A stretch of DNA of 64,000 nucleotides from an uncultured Peptoniphilus sp. (GTDB taxonomy: Bacteria; Bacillota; Clostridia; Tissierellales; Peptoniphilaceae). Position numbers and translations under genes: made by a program. Under the pieces are notes generated by a model. That model did not search any database and was not told the DNA's origin. It was given only the letters and a program-made list of their open reading frames with translations. Position 1 is the first letter of the stretch. The number at the start of each line of letters is the position of its first letter. Location of the stretch: contig NZ_CAMILN010000001.1 in assembly GCF_946222045.1 (NCBI RefSeq), positions 1-64,000 of the forward strand. The letters are read 5' to 3'. Positions 8,556-16,882 of this stretch are shown here, in pieces.

Positions 8556-9785
8556 TTATTTATTTTTCTTCATTTCGTTTTTTAAGGCAGTTAATTCCTT
8601 CTTTAATTCTTCAAGCTCTTTCTTAAGTGCCTCATCAGCATCTACTTTCGCCTTTTGATTTTCTTCCTTTAATTTTGCAACTTCTTCTTTTAGGGCCTTA
8701 ATTTCTTTTTCAGAATCATTTTTTATCTTAGTTACTTTTCTCTCTAGGCTTGATTTTGATTTTTTTACGTCATAAAAATCCTTAGAAAGATCTTGAATAT
8801 CACGCATAAATTCTTCTACATCCTTTGCTGTTGCAATAGGAAATTCTGCTAATTTTTCTGAAAGTCTGTCCTTGTAGAGATCTTTATTTTTTTCCACAAG
8901 ATCTAGTACTTCTTGAACCTTTTCCTTGTAATCACTAGAATTTATAAGTTCCTTGTAGGCCTTTTCAAAGTTATTAATATAGAATTTGTAGAAATCTGCA
9001 AAGTCCTCTAATGATCCTTCTGTTTCAAGTCCTTCTATATAAGCTCTTTGAGCCTTAAGGGCAGTTTCTTGATTTTTCTTTTCAAGGAAGAGGTTAAAGT
9101 CTAATAATTTTATTTGAAGTTCTAGATAATTTTCTAAATCCTCTTTAGATTTTGCTTTTTCTTCTTCGCTTATACCAATAGTTGGCATTTCATACATCTT
9201 GTCAATAATTCCTTGGTAAAAATTCTTTACATCTTCAACTAAAATTTCTGGCCTATTATTTATGGCTTCTTCATAAAAATCAATTGATCTCTTTGAATTT
9301 TCAATAGCTGGTCTTATAAATTTTTCTAAATTGAAGTTTTCTAGAAGACTGTAATAAGAATCTGGTATTAATTTGTAGAAATACTTCTTAGACATCTCTA
9401 CTAATTCGTCGCTGTAGAGTTCAAATAAGTCAATTAACTTATTTTGTGCAGCCACAAGATCAAGATCCTTATAAAAATCCCCATAAGCAAGGTAAAGCTT
9501 GTTCAAAAACTCCATATTTCTCTTGTAAGCATCAAGAGTATCCTCATATCCTGGTACTCGTAAAAAGAATTCCTTGAAATTATTTTCAAAGTTTTGGTTA
9601 AACTTACTATAATCCTTTAAAAAGTCCATTGGATTTTTTAAATTATTCATGTACATATTTGAATTAAGAGGATTAAAATTTCCAAGGTTAAAAGATTCCA
9701 TGAACTTGCCATAGGCTTCCTTTTGGTTTTGAAAAATATTATTTTGCATTTCCATCATATCTTCAAAAAATTTTTTATTATACAT
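8556..9785 (-). CDS. Coiled-coil protein resembling PHA synthase subunit PhaE
   Basis: 409 residues, no signal peptide, very rich in Lys/Glu and helix throughout. The N-terminal part is aromatic-rich (FFEDMMEMQ, FNLGNF). The middle, roughly 225-330, holds DFADFYKFYINNFEKAYKEL, and later FPIATAKDVEEFMRDIQDL. That layout recalls PhaE of class III polyhydroxyalkanoate synthases. The last 70 residues are a regular coiled coil. No phaC or other polyester gene lies nearby, so a phasin or scaffold role is only inferred. The gene is monocistronic, with a GGGAGGG ribosome binding site and a long AT-rich upstream gap. Confidence 0.45.
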   Translation of the reverse strand: MYNKKFFEDMMEMQNNIFQNQKEAYGKFMESFNLGNFNPLNSNMYMNNLKNPMDFLKDYSKFNQNFENNFKEFFLRVPGYEDTLDAYKRNMEFLNKLYLAYGDFYKDLDLVAAQNKLIDLFELYSDELVEMSKKYFYKLIPDSYYSLLENFNLEKFIRPAIENSKRSIDFYEEAINNRPEILVEDVKNFYQGIIDKMYEMPTIGISEEEKAKSKEDLENYLELQIKLLDFNLFLEKKNQETALKAQRAYIEGLETEGSLEDFADFYKFYINNFEKAYKELINSSDYKEKVQEVLDLVEKNKDLYKDRLSEKLAEFPIATAKDVEEFMRDIQDLSKDFYDVKKSKSSLERKVTKIKNDSEKEIKALKEEVAKLKEENQKAKVDADEALKKELEELKKELTALKNEMKKNK

Positions 9786-10136
9786 TTTGCCCTCCCTTTT
9801 ACTAACATTACAATTCTACAATATTTAATTTAACATGATACATTAATAACATATTATAGTCAAGCTGTGATTACATTTTCCTAAGCATTTTTTAAAATTT
9901 TACATATTATTTACTTATTCTAAAATCTTTCTTATTATATTGTTACCCATTTTTAGAATATTCTTTTATATTTCGTAACAAATTTTATTTAATTCAATCT
10001 TTTAGTAAAAAAGATTATTTTAATCATAAAAAGTGTTCATACTTCGCCTAATTAACAAGCTTCCTTTATAATTTTTGGTCCTTATGTTATAATGTAATTA
10101 AGAAAAAATTTTAATTAGGGGGAGGACGTACATATT
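9786..10136. other. Divergent AT-rich promoter region
   Basis: This 351-bp gap separates the PhaE-like gene from the LRR gene and must hold both promoters. Only the LRR promoter (10065-10093) is clear. No open frame of interest, RNA fold or repeat was seen in the remainder. Confidence 0.5.
10065..10093 (+). promoter_or_regulatory. Promoter of the LRR protein gene
   Basis: A perfect TATAAT (10088-10093) is preceded by TGT (extended -10), with a weak -35 (TTTATA at 10065-10070) 17 bp upstream. The gene's GGGGGAGG follows about 30 bases downstream. Confidence 0.65.
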
Positions 10137-10730
10137 ATGGAAAAACCTTGGGAGTTTGATGATTTTATTTTTGACGGTGATGTTCTAAAGGGCATGACAA
10201 GAAAGGGCAAAGACAAAATCAAAAATGAAGAATTATTTGATATGGTAGTGCCTACTGAAGGACCAGACGGAACTAAGATCAGAGTTATTGGAGAACAATG
10301 CTTCTTCAGAAGAAAACTTAACTCTGTTGTAATTCCTGAAACTGTAGAAGAAATTCACTACGAAGCTTTTGGTGTTAATAACCTTACTGAAGTGGAAATT
10401 CCTGATGCAGTTAAGAAGATTGACGCTTATGCTTTCTACAGAAACAAATTAACTGACGTTAAGTTACCAGAAGAAGTTGAATTTATCGGCGACAATGCTT
10501 TCTCACTAAATGAAATTGGTGAAATCGATATTCCTGATACAGTTGAATTTATTGGTGTAAGTGCTTTCTACAAGAACAACCTTACAGAAATTGAATTACC
10601 TAAGAACATTAAGGAAATCGACATGTATGCATTCAGAAAGAATAACATTCATGAAGTTAATATTCCAGCTGGTATCGAAAAACTTGACCACAGAGCTTTC
10701 GAAGAAAACACTGTTGTTAAAGAAGACTAA
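10137..10730 (+). CDS. BspA-type leucine-rich repeat protein, apparently cytoplasmic
   Basis: 197 residues. After an acidic N-terminal part (about 1-55) come six LRR_5 repeats of about 23 residues with the pattern L.xVxIPxxVxxIxxxAFxxN (for example LTEVEIPDAVKKIDAYAFYR). Such repeats form a curved binding surface. BspA proteins are usually secreted surface proteins, but this one has neither signal peptide nor anchor. It has a strong promoter, a good ribosome binding site and its own terminator, which suggests high expression. The ligand is unknown. Confidence 0.8.
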   Translation: MEKPWEFDDFIFDGDVLKGMTRKGKDKIKNEELFDMVVPTEGPDGTKIRVIGEQCFFRRKLNSVVIPETVEEIHYEAFGVNNLTEVEIPDAVKKIDAYAFYRNKLTDVKLPEEVEFIGDNAFSLNEIGEIDIPDTVEFIGVSAFYKNNLTEIELPKNIKEIDMYAFRKNNIHEVNIPAGIEKLDHRAFEENTVVKED

Positions 10731-10743
10731 AAATTAAGTTTTA

Positions 10744-10774
10744 AACTGTTGCTTTCAGGCAACAGTTTTTTTTT
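10744..10774 (+). terminator. Terminator of the LRR gene
   Basis: AACTGTTGC and GCAACAGTT form a nine-pair stem followed by a run of T. Confidence 0.85.
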
Positions 10775-10806
10775 GCAATTTATAAATTTAAATAAAGACA
10801 CAAAAA

Positions 10807-10829
10807 AACTGCCAGACTTCTGACAGTTT
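10807..10829 (-). terminator. Terminator of the ornithine cyclodeaminase-family gene
   Basis: On the minus strand AACTGTCAG pairs with CTGGCAGTT around AAGT and is followed by seven T. Confidence 0.75.
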
Positions 10830-10839
10830 TATAACTTTA

Positions 10840-11838
10840 TTACATTTCTATTTTTGTACCTATTCCCTTTTCTTTTGCCAGTTGATATATTTTTTCTCCC
10901 GCTACAAGATCAAGACCTGCAAAGCCAACAGTCTTAAACCAAGTAATTTCTTCCTTGGACTCTCTTCCTACTTCTTTTCCAAGTAATAGGTCCCCAAGTT
11001 CGTGGGCAACTTTCTCTTTGGAAATTTTCCCTTGACTAATTGGAATTATGACATCCCCTGCCTCTTCAATTACTCCTTCATTAGTATCAGTGAAAATTTT
11101 GTCAGCCCTTACCAAAAGCTCTGGAGGAGTCTCCTGCATATCAGGTGTGTATGACCCAACGCTATTTACATGGACTCCCTTCTTCACCTTATTACCGTCA
11201 AAGACAGGTTTCTTGGCAGTTGTGACAGTAGTAACTATGTCTACCTCTCCTATGACTTCATTAGAATCTGCAATAGGGATAATTTCTGCTCCATATTTTT
11301 TTAATTTTTTATTCATTTCTCCAGCAAACTTCTCTGCTCTTTCATAGTTTACATCACATACGTAAGCCTTCTCTATGTCTCTTACTGCAAGGACTGCCTC
11401 AAGTTGAGTTGATGCTTGGCCACCAGTTCCTATTAATAGGAAGGTCTTAGCATCCTCATTAGCTAGGACTTCTGTAGCTGCACCTGAAACTGCACCAGTT
11501 CTTAGTCTTGTAAGGATCGTTCCATCAAGAATTGCCTTAACAAATCCATTTTCCTTGTCAATTAAAATCATTGTTGATGGAGAAGTGACAAGTCCTTTCT
11601 CAATATTTTCTGGATAGATGTCGATTATCTTCATACCAAGAGCATTTTTGTCCTTGATGAACCCTGGCATAAAAATTGCAGTACTTGAAGACTTTTTGTC
11701 TACGTCAATTACAGTTCTCAGTGGTATGTCTGATCCACCATTACTGTAGTTTTTAAGGGCTTCCTTATCTGCTTCAATTATATCTTTAATGTCAACTGCC
11801 TCTAAAATATCTTCTTCTTTTAAAATTAAAATTTTCAT
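10840..11838 (-). CDS. Ornithine cyclodeaminase/mu-crystallin family dehydrogenase
   Basis: 332 residues, the normal length for this NAD(P)-dependent family. It includes ornithine cyclodeaminase (ornithine to proline and ammonia), alanine dehydrogenase and ketimine reductases. Visible are the substrate-side TRLRTGAVSGAA (near 110), the Rossmann motif LLIGTGGQASTQ (near 135), VNSVGSYTPDMQE (near 225) and a C-terminal DLVAGEKIY. The start has AAGAAGG nearby. There is no amino-acid operon around it. In an amino-acid fermenter ornithine cyclodeaminase is plausible, but sequence alone does not separate the family members. Confidence 0.8.
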   Translation of the reverse strand: MKILILKEEDILEAVDIKDIIEADKEALKNYSNGGSDIPLRTVIDVDKKSSSTAIFMPGFIKDKNALGMKIIDIYPENIEKGLVTSPSTMILIDKENGFVKAILDGTILTRLRTGAVSGAATEVLANEDAKTFLLIGTGGQASTQLEAVLAVRDIEKAYVCDVNYERAEKFAGEMNKKLKKYGAEIIPIADSNEVIGEVDIVTTVTTAKKPVFDGNKVKKGVHVNSVGSYTPDMQETPPELLVRADKIFTDTNEGVIEEAGDVIIPISQGKISKEKVAHELGDLLLGKEVGRESKEEITWFKTVGFAGLDLVAGEKIYQLAKEKGIGTKIEM

Positions 11839-11889
11839 AAATACCTTCTTTCTTTATAGTCATTTTTATAAAACTATCAAGTTTAATTT

Positions 11890-12918
11890 CTATTTTATGA
11901 ACCTCAAGATTATAGAAGTTAAAAGAGAAATTATAAAAACTCCAATAATTTCTACTAAGCAAACTAAGACTTTCTCTGGTCCGTCGAAGTTTATATAGAT
12001 AAGCTCATTCATAGCTAGAAAATCTAAAAATCCAACGTGAATTATATAAACAACAAATATATTTTCTGACACTAATTTTAAAAAATTTTTAAATCTTTCA
12101 CTCTCAAATTTTGACTTCATACCTAGTCCAAAAAGTGAATATGCAAGACCAAAGTTTAAAATATTGGCCCCTTCCCAGGCATATAAGTTTAATTCTTCCC
12201 TGCTCATGACAAAGACACTTACAAGTAAGAGCAAGTAGGATACCAGAAAAATTAAAATATAAAATAGGGACTTCTTTGCAATAATCTTAAACTTATACTT
12301 ATTAAAATATCCTCCTAAGAGGGCAAAGAGTATGAAGTTATAGGCCCCACTTAGATCATAATACCTTAATATCTTAAGTACTTCTATATTGAAGAGATTA
12401 ATAATAAAAGTTAGGGTTAGTGGAATTATCATCCACACCCCCAATAGATACCTTAATTGCCCCTCTTCCTTTTTCAAAATAAAATTCCCCAAGGGGGCAA
12501 AGATGTAAATAAAAATTATTATGAAAATGTAGTAGAGGTGGTCTTTATAATTTCCCTTTAAAAGATCCTCTTTAATTATTAGAAAATCAATTTCATTGTG
12601 ATAATAATATTTCATATACAAGCAGGAGAGAAATCTATAGAAAGCTTCTGCCAAGATAAAGTAAATTAAAAATTTTATAACTTGTGTCCAAATTTTTTTA
12701 TACGATATCTCATCTCTTGTGTATAGGAGATATCCACTTGCCATGGCAAAGACTGGCACACAAAACCTAAAAAGAGAACCTGCACACACAAAGAAGATTT
12801 GTGATGGAGATCCAAGCTCATATCCTCCTCCAGGTGCAAAGACGTGAATGGAAATTGTGGCTATTATGGCAATAAATTTAATGAAGTCTAAATTGTAATC
12901 CCTTGTGGACCCTTTCAT
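11890..12918 (-). CDS. Acyltransferase 3 family membrane protein
   Basis: 342 residues with about ten membrane segments. The N-terminal RDYNLDFIKFIAIIATISIH carries the family histidine, and an FCVPVFAMASGYLL segment follows. These integral membrane enzymes O-acetylate or O-acylate sugars, peptidoglycan or other envelope glycans. The start follows GAGGAGATAGGT. The gene ends 52 bp upstream of the cyclodeaminase start and may be cotranscribed with it. The substrate is unknown. Confidence 0.82.
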   Translation of the reverse strand: MKGSTRDYNLDFIKFIAIIATISIHVFAPGGGYELGSPSQIFFVCAGSLFRFCVPVFAMASGYLLYTRDEISYKKIWTQVIKFLIYFILAEAFYRFLSCLYMKYYYHNEIDFLIIKEDLLKGNYKDHLYYIFIIIFIYIFAPLGNFILKKEEGQLRYLLGVWMIIPLTLTFIINLFNIEVLKILRYYDLSGAYNFILFALLGGYFNKYKFKIIAKKSLFYILIFLVSYLLLLVSVFVMSREELNLYAWEGANILNFGLAYSLFGLGMKSKFESERFKNFLKLVSENIFVVYIIHVGFLDFLAMNELIYINFDGPEKVLVCLVEIIGVFIISLLTSIILRFIK

Positions 12919-13273
12919 ACCTATCTCCTCAAATAGTTTTAATTTAATTTTATCATATAGAAAGTCTTTTACAATGAAGGACTATAAAGTTTTTATCTTA
13001 TGCTTATTACCGTGCCTACAAAATTTTTTGCCTTAATACTTGCCCCAGTGTTTTTAAGTTTTGTCTTAATAATTGGATCAGTATTTTAAAATTTTGAAGC
13101 TAATTTGTTTCTATAAGGCTTCTTTCTTACTATGCTTTATATATTATTAACTTATTATGATTTTATGAATCACTAACTTTTTGTGGCTTTGGAATTAGTA
13201 ATCTCTTATTTTATACCTACTACTAACTCTTTACATCTCTATATCTTTAAAAAATTTTCACAAAAGGAAAAAC
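12919..13273. other. AT-rich intergenic region with one tiny hydrophobic open frame
   Basis: This gap holds no recognisable gene. At 13000-13089 (plus) an ATG opens a 29-residue very hydrophobic frame (MLITVPTKFFALILAPVFL, ending in GSVF) with no convincing ribosome binding site. The remainder (about 13110-13280) shows faint similarity to the 18-bp repeats found elsewhere, too weak to call. Confidence 0.3.
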
Positions 13274-13300
13274 AAAAAAAGACGCCAATCTCTCGGCGTC
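13274..13300 (-). terminator. Terminator of the hgd operon
   Basis: GACGCC and GGCGTC form a GC-rich stem that is followed by seven T on the minus strand, 22 bp after the hgdB stop. Confidence 0.85.
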
Positions 13301-13321
13301 TCAAAAAGTTATATTATTTTA

Positions 13322-14470
13322 TTACATTCTATTAAGTTGAACCATTTCGTTAAATGTTTCAAGTTGAGTCTTAGCTTGACCAAAGTCAGTCATTTGTTGG
13401 TCATAACCAAGTTTGATTAGTGGAATACCAGCTTTTTCGTAAGCTTGTTTTAGTGATGGATATTCCATTTCTTCTGTATCGTTGAATGTCATCATGAATA
13501 ATAGACAACCATCAGCGTCGTTATCAAGAGCTAGGTCAACAACATATTTTGGTCTCTTCCAAATATCTGGGTCGTAAAGAATTGGATCTTCGTCCATTCT
13601 TGCGAATTGGTCAGCAAGTGCCATGTATGGATCTTCGATTGATGTATCAACGTCAACCTTGAATCCTCTTGATTCAGCTGCAACGTCGTCTGCAACTACA
13701 CATACGTTAAAGTTGTCAAGAACTTCTAGAAGTGCAGGGTTATCAGTGATGATACCAGAAGTTACTACTCTTGGTCCCTTACATTCTTCTTTTGGCATAG
13801 CCTTAAGAGCTTCAATAAGTTCTTTTAACATCTTGTTGTGTTCGTCTTTTAGCATGTGGTGTGATGCCTTAAGAACGTTACTTCTGTCAGATGCTTTAAT
13901 AGTTTGTGAATAGTCTCCACAAAGTTTAACGAATTCTCTCTTAAGAGCTCTGTTTTCGTTGTAAACTTCGAAAGCCTTCTTAAGGTTTTCGTCAGTTATC
14001 TTAACGTCACAGATTTCTTCAAGTCTTTCAGCAGCTTGTTTGAAGATTTTAGCGTTGTAGGTTTTACCAAATTCTTCTTTTCTGTGTTGTGCGTGGTTTA
14101 AGAATACCATAGGGATTTCTCTACCAACAGAAACTTTGTAGTTTTGAGAGAATGGTCTTAGTGTATCATCAAGAGTTGTAATCATTGATGCGCTAAGTCC
14201 GTCAAGTGATCCGTCAAGACCCATTTCTAGACATCTAAGTGCTAGTGAGTAGTAGAATGTTGGGAAATATTCTTTTGCCTTATCAATTGGGCCTTGTCCT
14301 CCCCAAATTCCAAATGGAACAAGTCCACCTGCATAGATAATTTCTTCAGGTGCGTAGTAAGGGAATACACCAACTACTTTTTTACCTTGGTCAAGGTATT
14401 TGTCGATTTGTTCTCTTCCATTTTCTGCTATGTGTTTAAATTCTTTTAATAATTCTTTTATATCAGTCAT
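13322..14470 (-). CDS. hgdB: (R)-2-hydroxyglutaryl-CoA dehydratase, beta subunit
   Basis: 382 residues, usual family length. With HgdA it forms the iron-sulfur dehydratase that removes water from (R)-2-hydroxyglutaryl-CoA to give glutaconyl-CoA by a ketyl-radical mechanism. The HGD-D fold is recognised from GVFPYYAPEEIIYAGGLVPFG at the N-terminus, the middle TSGIITDNPALLEVLD and the closing KLGYDQQ region. It is last in hgdC-hgdA-hgdB, 12 bp after hgdA, with an AGGGGTG ribosome binding site. Confidence 0.93.
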   Translation of the reverse strand: MTDIKELLKEFKHIAENGREQIDKYLDQGKKVVGVFPYYAPEEIIYAGGLVPFGIWGGQGPIDKAKEYFPTFYYSLALRCLEMGLDGSLDGLSASMITTLDDTLRPFSQNYKVSVGREIPMVFLNHAQHRKEEFGKTYNAKIFKQAAERLEEICDVKITDENLKKAFEVYNENRALKREFVKLCGDYSQTIKASDRSNVLKASHHMLKDEHNKMLKELIEALKAMPKEECKGPRVVTSGIITDNPALLEVLDNFNVCVVADDVAAESRGFKVDVDTSIEDPYMALADQFARMDEDPILYDPDIWKRPKYVVDLALDNDADGCLLFMMTFNDTEEMEYPSLKQAYEKAGIPLIKLGYDQQMTDFGQAKTQLETFNEMVQLNRM

Positions 14471-14482
14471 TTCGCACCCCTA

Positions 14483-15805
14483 TTAAATTGTAGTCTTAGA
14501 CCAATCAGTTTCTTTAGTGTTTTCGAAATTAGTGTAAACATCTTCGCCCTTAGCAAGTCTGTCTGCTTTTCTTTCGTTCATAATTTCTACTAAACCTTGA
14601 ACTCTTGTCTTGTATTGTTCTTGAGAGAAGTTTCTTTCGTCAGCTTGGTCACCGTCAAAGTGAACTACTGGAATGTCAAGGTCTTCTCTCCATCTTCTTT
14701 CGATTTCAGGCATTGCTCCTGACCATGGTTTACAAGATCTATTGTAGTTAACAAGTGCTCCAGAAACTCCGTTTTCTTTAGCCATTGTTTCTCTCCATTC
14801 AACACCGTCTTCGATACATACTGAACAAGGTGCCTTACAGTAAGCTGCAGCCATTTCTCTAACAGTTGTGTATTGGAAACCGAAAGCAGGTGCATATACT
14901 ACTGCAGTTACGTTAACTCCACTTTGTTTTAATGGTTCAAATAGGTTTCTTAGTCCTGGCCAGCAAGGTATACCTTCAAATAGGATTCTGTGTTCTTCTG
15001 GGTATTCCCAAGTAGAAGTTCCTTCCTTAACTGATTGTTCATATTCTTCAGCTAGAAGTTCAAAACCTTCTGCTGCGTCAATTTCACATCTTGCAGCAAC
15101 AATGTCTGCCATGTGGTTAAATAGGTCAAATCCAGAAAGTGGAGATGGTTCGTAAGCCATGTATGAACAAGCCTTTAACCATGCAGCAGCAGTTCTGTTT
15201 GCAATTTGACAAGCTTCTTCGAATTTCTTTTCATCAAACTTCTTACCAGTAAGTTTTTCAAGTTGGTGAATAGCATATTCGAATTGGCCCATTAAGTAAT
15301 CAACTTTTTCTTCAGGTACATCAACTGTGTTTTGGAATGGAATATCAATCATAATCATTGGAATGTCGTGCATTCTTGCAATGTTTTCGTACCATTTAGT
15401 CATCATGTTACAGATGTTGTTACAGCAAAGTACGAAGTCTGGTTGTGGCATTTTTCTTGAGTCAGTTGGTTCTCCAGCTGCGTAAGCAAGTGAAATTCTT
15501 GCGTAACCACAAATGTCGTTGTCATATCCCATATCTTCAGCTGTTTGACAAAGTCTTAGACCGTCTTTTTTAGCTGCAGTTGTAGCTGCGTGGTTTTCTG
15601 GATATACAGCGTGTAGTCCAAATGCCTTTGCAAGCTCAATAGGGAATTTAGATGATGACCATCCAACTAGTTCTCCTCTTTTTTTAGCATCCCATGCTGC
15701 TCCGTAAACTCTATCTACTACATTTCTTAGTGCTTGAGCTGCAGGAATGTTTCCTTCGATTGGTCTTGGTTTTTTACCAGGTATTTTTTGAATTTTTTCA
15801 GCCAT
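14483..15805 (-). CDS. hgdA: (R)-2-hydroxyglutaryl-CoA dehydratase, alpha subunit
   Basis: 440 residues, partner of HgdB in component D. It carries the paired-domain HGD-D architecture. Conserved cysteines include LRLCQTAEDMGYDNDICGYA (near 90-105), LCCNNICNMM (near 125-135) and YCKAPCSVCIEDG (near 320-330), candidates for the [4Fe-4S] ligands. The gene lies between hgdC (20 bp) and hgdB (12 bp), starting at an ATG behind AGGAGG. The tight coupling fits equimolar synthesis of the two subunits. Confidence 0.93.
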   Translation of the reverse strand: MAEKIQKIPGKKPRPIEGNIPAAQALRNVVDRVYGAAWDAKKRGELVGWSSSKFPIELAKAFGLHAVYPENHAATTAAKKDGLRLCQTAEDMGYDNDICGYARISLAYAAGEPTDSRKMPQPDFVLCCNNICNMMTKWYENIARMHDIPMIMIDIPFQNTVDVPEEKVDYLMGQFEYAIHQLEKLTGKKFDEKKFEEACQIANRTAAAWLKACSYMAYEPSPLSGFDLFNHMADIVAARCEIDAAEGFELLAEEYEQSVKEGTSTWEYPEEHRILFEGIPCWPGLRNLFEPLKQSGVNVTAVVYAPAFGFQYTTVREMAAAYCKAPCSVCIEDGVEWRETMAKENGVSGALVNYNRSCKPWSGAMPEIERRWREDLDIPVVHFDGDQADERNFSQEQYKTRVQGLVEIMNERKADRLAKGEDVYTNFENTKETDWSKTTI

Positions 15806-15825
15806 AGTTTACCTCCTAAAATAAA

Positions 15826-16644
15826 TTATGCATTAGCCTTTTCTTCTTTTAATTTTTCCAATTTACACTTTTGATATCCAAATAGTGCTGCTCCAAGAGC
15901 ACCATTTAGTTGACATAAAGGTGAAGTGTGGATCTTGTGCCCTGTGTTTTCTTCAAGAGCTCTTTGCATGCCCTTATTTAAAGCAACACCACCTGTAAAT
16001 ACTATGTCATCATTTAAACCAACCCTCTTTGCAAGAGAACCAACTCTTGCTGCTATTGATTGGTGAATCCCCTTAACTATATCTTCAATCTTCGTTCCAC
16101 TTGCAAGTTGTGAAATAACTTCTGATTCAGCAAAAACTGTACAAGTAGAAGAAATACTAACATCTTTAGTAGACAGTTCGTCTAATTTTTCTAGTTCGGA
16201 AACATCCACTTCAAGAACTTTTGCGATAACATCTAAGAATCTTCCAGTTCCAGCTGCACACTTATCATTCATAACAAAGTTTTCAAGCATACCATTGTCT
16301 CCAATTTTTAGAGCCTTGGCATCTTGTCCACCAATATCAATGATTGTACGCACATTTGGGAATAAGAAGTACGCTCCCTTAGCGTGACAGGAAAGTTCAG
16401 ACATTTGAAAATCAGCTTCTTCTAATGAAGTTCTGCCGTATCCAGTAGCCATAACATAAGATATGTCCTCTCTTGTCAGGTTAGCATTCTCAAGAGTTTC
16501 TTTCATTGTTCTTGATGGTCCACTAGTTCCAGCTCCTACATCTATACAAGAGCTTGAAATAATTTCTTTGCCATCTTTTAAAATAATACTCTTTGAAGCA
16601 GTCGAACCAATATCGACTCCCATTGTATAAATAGCTTCTGCCAT
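15826..16644 (-). CDS. hgdC: 2-Hydroxyglutaryl-CoA dehydratase activator (component A, ATPase)
   Basis: 272 residues of the BadF/HgdC acetate-hsp70-actin ATPase fold. It uses ATP to inject one electron into the dehydratase. The phosphate loops are MGVDIGSTASKS and IDIGGQDAK. The two cysteines that bridge the dimer's single [4Fe-4S] cluster are visible as NDKCAAGTGR (Cys129) and SSTCTVFAESE (Cys168), matching Cys127 and Cys166 of the Acidaminococcus enzyme. It is first in its operon behind a strong promoter. Confidence 0.94.
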   Translation of the reverse strand: MAEAIYTMGVDIGSTASKSIILKDGKEIISSSCIDVGAGTSGPSRTMKETLENANLTREDISYVMATGYGRTSLEEADFQMSELSCHAKGAYFLFPNVRTIIDIGGQDAKALKIGDNGMLENFVMNDKCAAGTGRFLDVIAKVLEVDVSELEKLDELSTKDVSISSTCTVFAESEVISQLASGTKIEDIVKGIHQSIAARVGSLAKRVGLNDDIVFTGGVALNKGMQRALEENTGHKIHTSPLCQLNGALGAALFGYQKCKLEKLKEEKANA

Positions 16645-16686
16645 ACAATCTCCTCTTTAATTAACATTAATATCTTACTCTTCTTA

Positions 16687-16715
16687 ATTCTACTATACTT
16701 ATGTATCTTTGTCAA
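16687..16715 (-). promoter_or_regulatory. Promoter of hgdCAB
   Basis: On the minus strand TTGACA (16715-16710) and TAGAAT (16692-16687) are separated by exactly 17 bp, about 45 bp upstream of the hgdC ATG. This is a near-consensus vegetative promoter, so hgdCAB can be transcribed independently of the gcd/gct genes. Confidence 0.75.
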
Positions 16716-16833
16716 AAAGGCACAGGCCAAGAAGTTGAGACTTCTGGGCTTCTATGGATTTGAGACTTTACTATTTATATATTTAGAATACTATTCTTTA
16801 CTTATAGTAAGGTTAATTGTAATATACAAAAAT

Positions 16834-16862
16834 ATTGGATAATCCTTTTGAGATTATCCAAT
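16834..16862 (-). terminator. Terminator after gcdA
   Basis: ATTGGATAATC and GATTATCCAAT form an 11-pair stem; the minus strand then reads ATATTTTTG. It divides the fermentation island into two transcription units. Confidence 0.75.
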
Positions 16863-16882
16863 AAAATTGTCATATTTTTATA

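Noticed and set aside
13110..13280. A fifth 18-bp array
   Set aside because: Only faint matches, no stable register over more than two units.
14665..14895. Overlapping minus-strand frame inside hgdA, and similar long plus-strand frames inside gcdA, gctA, aldehyde dehydrogenase and clpB
   Set aside because: They are shadows of strongly biased coding sequence, with no ribosome binding sites or recognisable domains.
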